NCBI GenBank assembly: GCA_031260085.1
Contig: JAIRKP010000042.1
Location: 1 to 8,278 of the forward strand
DNA: 8,278 nucleotides
Direction of reading: 5' to 3'
From: Holosporales bacterium
GTDB taxonomy: Bacteria > Pseudomonadota > Alphaproteobacteria > RUG11792
The first letter of the stretch is position 1. Each line of letters opens with the position of its first letter. Made by a program: the position numbers and the translations under genes. The notes beneath the pieces are model-generated. The model did not search any database. It was not told the origin of the DNA and saw nothing but the letters and a program-made list of their open reading frames with translations. Shown here piece by piece: positions 5,369-8,278 of the stretch.

Positions 5369-6193
5369 ATGGAAAATTTGAAAATTATAAAAAATAGATT
5401 AAAAACAGTAGATACTATAATAAAAGCAACTAATGCTATGAAAATTGTTTCAACCGTTAAGTTATCAAGGCTTAACAATAAGAATAAGTTTTCTAATGAT
5501 TGTTCAAATATTATATTGGATATGCTGAAAAGAGTTATAAGAGAAAGTATTTTTATTCAAGACTTTGAAAATAATATTTGGTTTAAAAGAAATTCAGGAA
5601 AAACATTGGTTATTGTTTTATCGACCGATCAAGGGTTTTGTGGATCGTTTAGTCAAAATATCATAAACCTCGCCAATAACGTTATAAAAGATAATCCAGA
5701 GCCGTATATTGAGGTGTTTGGGAAAAAAGCAAATGCAATGAAGCAAAGCAATATTGTTGAAGATAAGTTCGATATAAAAGCTTTTGCAAAGTTAATTGCG
5801 GATTTAGCTTATGATTATATTATTAATAAAGGAGTTTATAAATTATTTGTAATAAGCAGCGAGTTCAAAAATGTTTTAGTGCAAAAACCAAAATGTTCGC
5901 AAATTTTTCCAATAGAAATCGATAATCAAACAAATGAATACCTAAAAATTGAATGTAATATTTATCATTTGCTTGACGATCTTTTATACGAATATTTGCT
6001 AAAATTTTTCACCGGTTGCATTACTGAACATTTATTTTCAGAGCTTTCTGCTCGAGTTATGGCTATGGATCATTCCGTAAAAAATGCCAAAAATATGTTA
6101 GATGAACTTCGTATTTTATATAATAGAATACGACAAGCAAAAATTACTCAAGAATTAACTGAGATTGTTTCAAGCGTTGAATGTGTGCAATAA
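5369..6193 (+). CDS. atpG: ATP synthase F1 gamma subunit AtpG
   Basis: Gamma subunit, the asymmetric coiled-coil shaft that turns inside the alpha3-beta3 ring and connects it to the Fo c-ring. At 274 aa it is slightly shorter than the usual 285-295. The N-terminal helix has IKNRLKTVDTIIKATNAMKIVSTVKLSR (7-34), matching the family pattern I-s-I-tkAMkmVa-sKl-r. STDQGFCGSFSQNI (85-98) is the conserved sTDrGlCGg-N motif, with Ser-Gln-Asn replacing the commoner Gly-Leu-Asn. The C-terminal helix has SELSARVMAMDHSVKNAKNM and RIRQAKITQELTEIVSSV (253-270), the signature of the shaft tip. It starts six bases after the atpA stop with only a weak GAG-type ribosome site, so reinitiation from atpA is likely. 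Sequence is more divergent and AT-richer than its neighbours, as is usual for gamma. Confidence 0.97.
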   Translation: MENLKIIKNRLKTVDTIIKATNAMKIVSTVKLSRLNNKNKFSNDCSNIILDMLKRVIRESIFIQDFENNIWFKRNSGKTLVIVLSTDQGFCGSFSQNIINLANNVIKDNPEPYIEVFGKKANAMKQSNIVEDKFDIKAFAKLIADLAYDYIINKGVYKLFVISSEFKNVLVQKPKCSQIFPIEIDNQTNEYLKIECNIYHLLDDLLYEYLLKFFTGCITEHLFSELSARVMAMDHSVKNAKNMLDELRILYNRIRQAKITQELTEIVSSVECVQ

Positions 6194-6198
6194 AAAAT

Positions 6199-7733
<1,535 letters not shown>

Positions 7734-7734
7734 C

Positions 7735-8040
7735 TCACCTATTATAACCACGCTTTACTTGAGTACCCAGGGGTGCTATGAAAATAAATTTACGTAATAA
7801 TCCACGGAAATGCTTTATAAGGAAGATAAGAAAGAAGGTGCATAAGATAGTATTTTTCTTAAGTGCAAAAAGAGGTATTTCCTGGCATGACAGGACACTT
7901 TCCTCCTTCTGTATCTGATCTGTATTTTCCGCCTTAATAAAGCCTGCCAAACAAGGGAGATACAGGATTATTAATGACATTATTTTTCTTCTAAACAACG
8001 TGTACTCGTGCAGGTTTTTGTCTTCATGACTAAGATCCAT
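7735..8040 (-). CDS. hypothetical small membrane/exported protein, 101 aa
   Basis: Unrecognised ORF, convergent with atpD and ending one base past its stop. Residues 17-35 look like a signal peptide or membrane anchor: a basic FRRKI followed by MSLIILYLPCLAGFIKA, with a possible cleavage before ENTD. A second hydrophobic stretch, TILCTFFLIFLI, lies at about 64-75 and is followed by a basic tail (KHFRGLLRKF). Three starts are possible: ATG 8040, TTG 7995 just before FRRK, and ATG 7980 inside the hydrophobic part. A promoter-like pair upstream (8071-8099) suits the first. Against it are the weak ribosome sites and a competing plus-strand 46-codon ORF (7778-7918, AGGGG four bases before its ATG) over the same DNA. 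It could be a real minor gene or chance. Confidence 0.35.
   Translation of the reverse strand: MDLSHEDKNLHEYTLFRRKIMSLIILYLPCLAGFIKAENTDQIQKEESVLSCQEIPLFALKKNTILCTFFLIFLIKHFRGLLRKFIFIAPLGTQVKRGYNR
7762..7777 (+). other. small hairpin after atpD
   Basis: AGTACC (7762-7767) pairs with GGTGCT (7772-7777), with one G-T, around CAGG. It lies 28 bases past the atpD stop but has no T-run after it, so it is at best a 3' end stabiliser. No convincing intrinsic terminator for the atp operon is visible in the window. Confidence 0.3.
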
Positions 8041-8278
8041 TATTCTTTTTTTGGTCCATTGTTCGCGTTATTAATATACAGATATTACTTTAATCTCAAT
8101 AGAGGTATTATTTTTTTTGCTCACAACTAGCAAAATCAACAACCCAACGCCTTTTACAGACTATGAATGGTATGCTCTGTGGCTGCAACAACTCTATTGA
8201 GGCTAGTTCAATGCTATGGAACGTAATAAATCAAACTAATGATAACACCCATAGAACCATATGTTTAGAAAAGAAAGA
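8041..8278. other. AT-rich tail without a confident gene
   Basis: A plus-strand frame beginning with ATG 8163 stays open to the window end (at least 38 codons), with no ribosome site and no recognisable similarity; it could be the start of a gene. A 10-bp inverted repeat, CTCAATAGAG (8095-8104) and CTCTATTGAG (8192-8201), encloses 87 bases. No epsilon subunit sequence is visible in any frame. Confidence 0.4.
8071..8099 (-). promoter_or_regulatory. possible promoter of the small membrane-protein ORF
   Basis: On the minus strand TTGAGA (8094-8099, five of six) is followed after 17 bases by TATTAA (8071-8076, four of six). Predicted initiation near 8064 leaves a leader of about 24 bases before the ATG at 8040. 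The region is very AT-rich, so chance matches are likely. Confidence 0.25.

Noticed and set aside
5167..5478. Minus-strand open frame across the atpA-atpG junction
   Set aside because: It is antisense to two firmly identified genes and has no recognisable domain.
7778..7918. Plus-strand 46-codon basic ORF with AGGGG before its ATG
   Set aside because: It overlaps the minus-strand 101-codon ORF, is very short and shows no motif. It is mentioned only as a competitor for the same DNA.
8095..8201. 10-bp inverted repeat CTCAATAGAG/CTCTATTGAG as ends of an insertion element
   Set aside because: It does not extend past 10 bp, has no flanking target duplication, and encloses only 87 bases without a transposase.

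Overview
The window is AT-rich DNA from what looks like an alphaproteobacterium, probably a host-associated lineage of the Rickettsiales/Holosporales type. This is inferred from the low GC, lysine/asparagine/isoleucine-rich proteins, an F1 gene cluster (delta-alpha-gamma-beta) standing apart from the Fo genes, and alphaproteobacterial/mitochondrial signatures in the beta subunit ([12 protein letters not shown]) and alpha subunit (RVGSAAQ). Genus cannot be decided from the sequence alone.

Layout: positions 1-677 hold no confident gene. They contain a possible 29-codon micropeptide with a signal-like start and a Tyr-Pro tail (71-160), a weak hydrophobic 56-codon ORF on the minus strand (247-417) and a few hairpins. 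Positions 678-2431 (minus strand) are a two-gene unit, xerD-like tyrosine recombinase followed by miaA (tRNA isopentenyltransferase), coupled by an ATGA overlap and probably started from a promoter at 2445-2474.

Positions 2432-3231 are an 800-bp gene-free divergent region. It contains two inverted copies, about 430 bp apart, of an 80-bp element made of two consecutive hairpins. Each copy has an extended -10 (TGGTATAAT) pointing outward, one toward xerD-miaA and the other toward the ATP synthase genes. Between the copies lie an internally deleted IS1-type transposase remnant and at least four smaller palindromes.

Positions 3232-7733 (plus strand) are the F1 operon atpH-atpA-atpG-atpD, tightly packed (11-base overlap, 6-base gap, 16-base gap). 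The four proteins form the stator link, catalytic hexamer and central shaft of the membrane ATP synthase. The epsilon gene atpC, which normally follows atpD, is not present in the 545 bases downstream. AtpD carries a lysine-rich N-terminal extension and an insertion in its N-terminal barrel.

Positions 7734-8278 hold a possible 101-codon minus-strand gene for a small membrane/exported protein, convergent with atpD, and an AT-rich tail with nothing firm.

The most unusual item is the pair of inverted double-hairpin elements around the IS1 remnant. They combine palindromes, promoter-like boxes and a stem-embedded Shine-Dalgarno/GTG mini-ORF. Whether they are a dispersed repeat family, a non-autonomous mobile element or a regulatory module cannot be settled from one locus.
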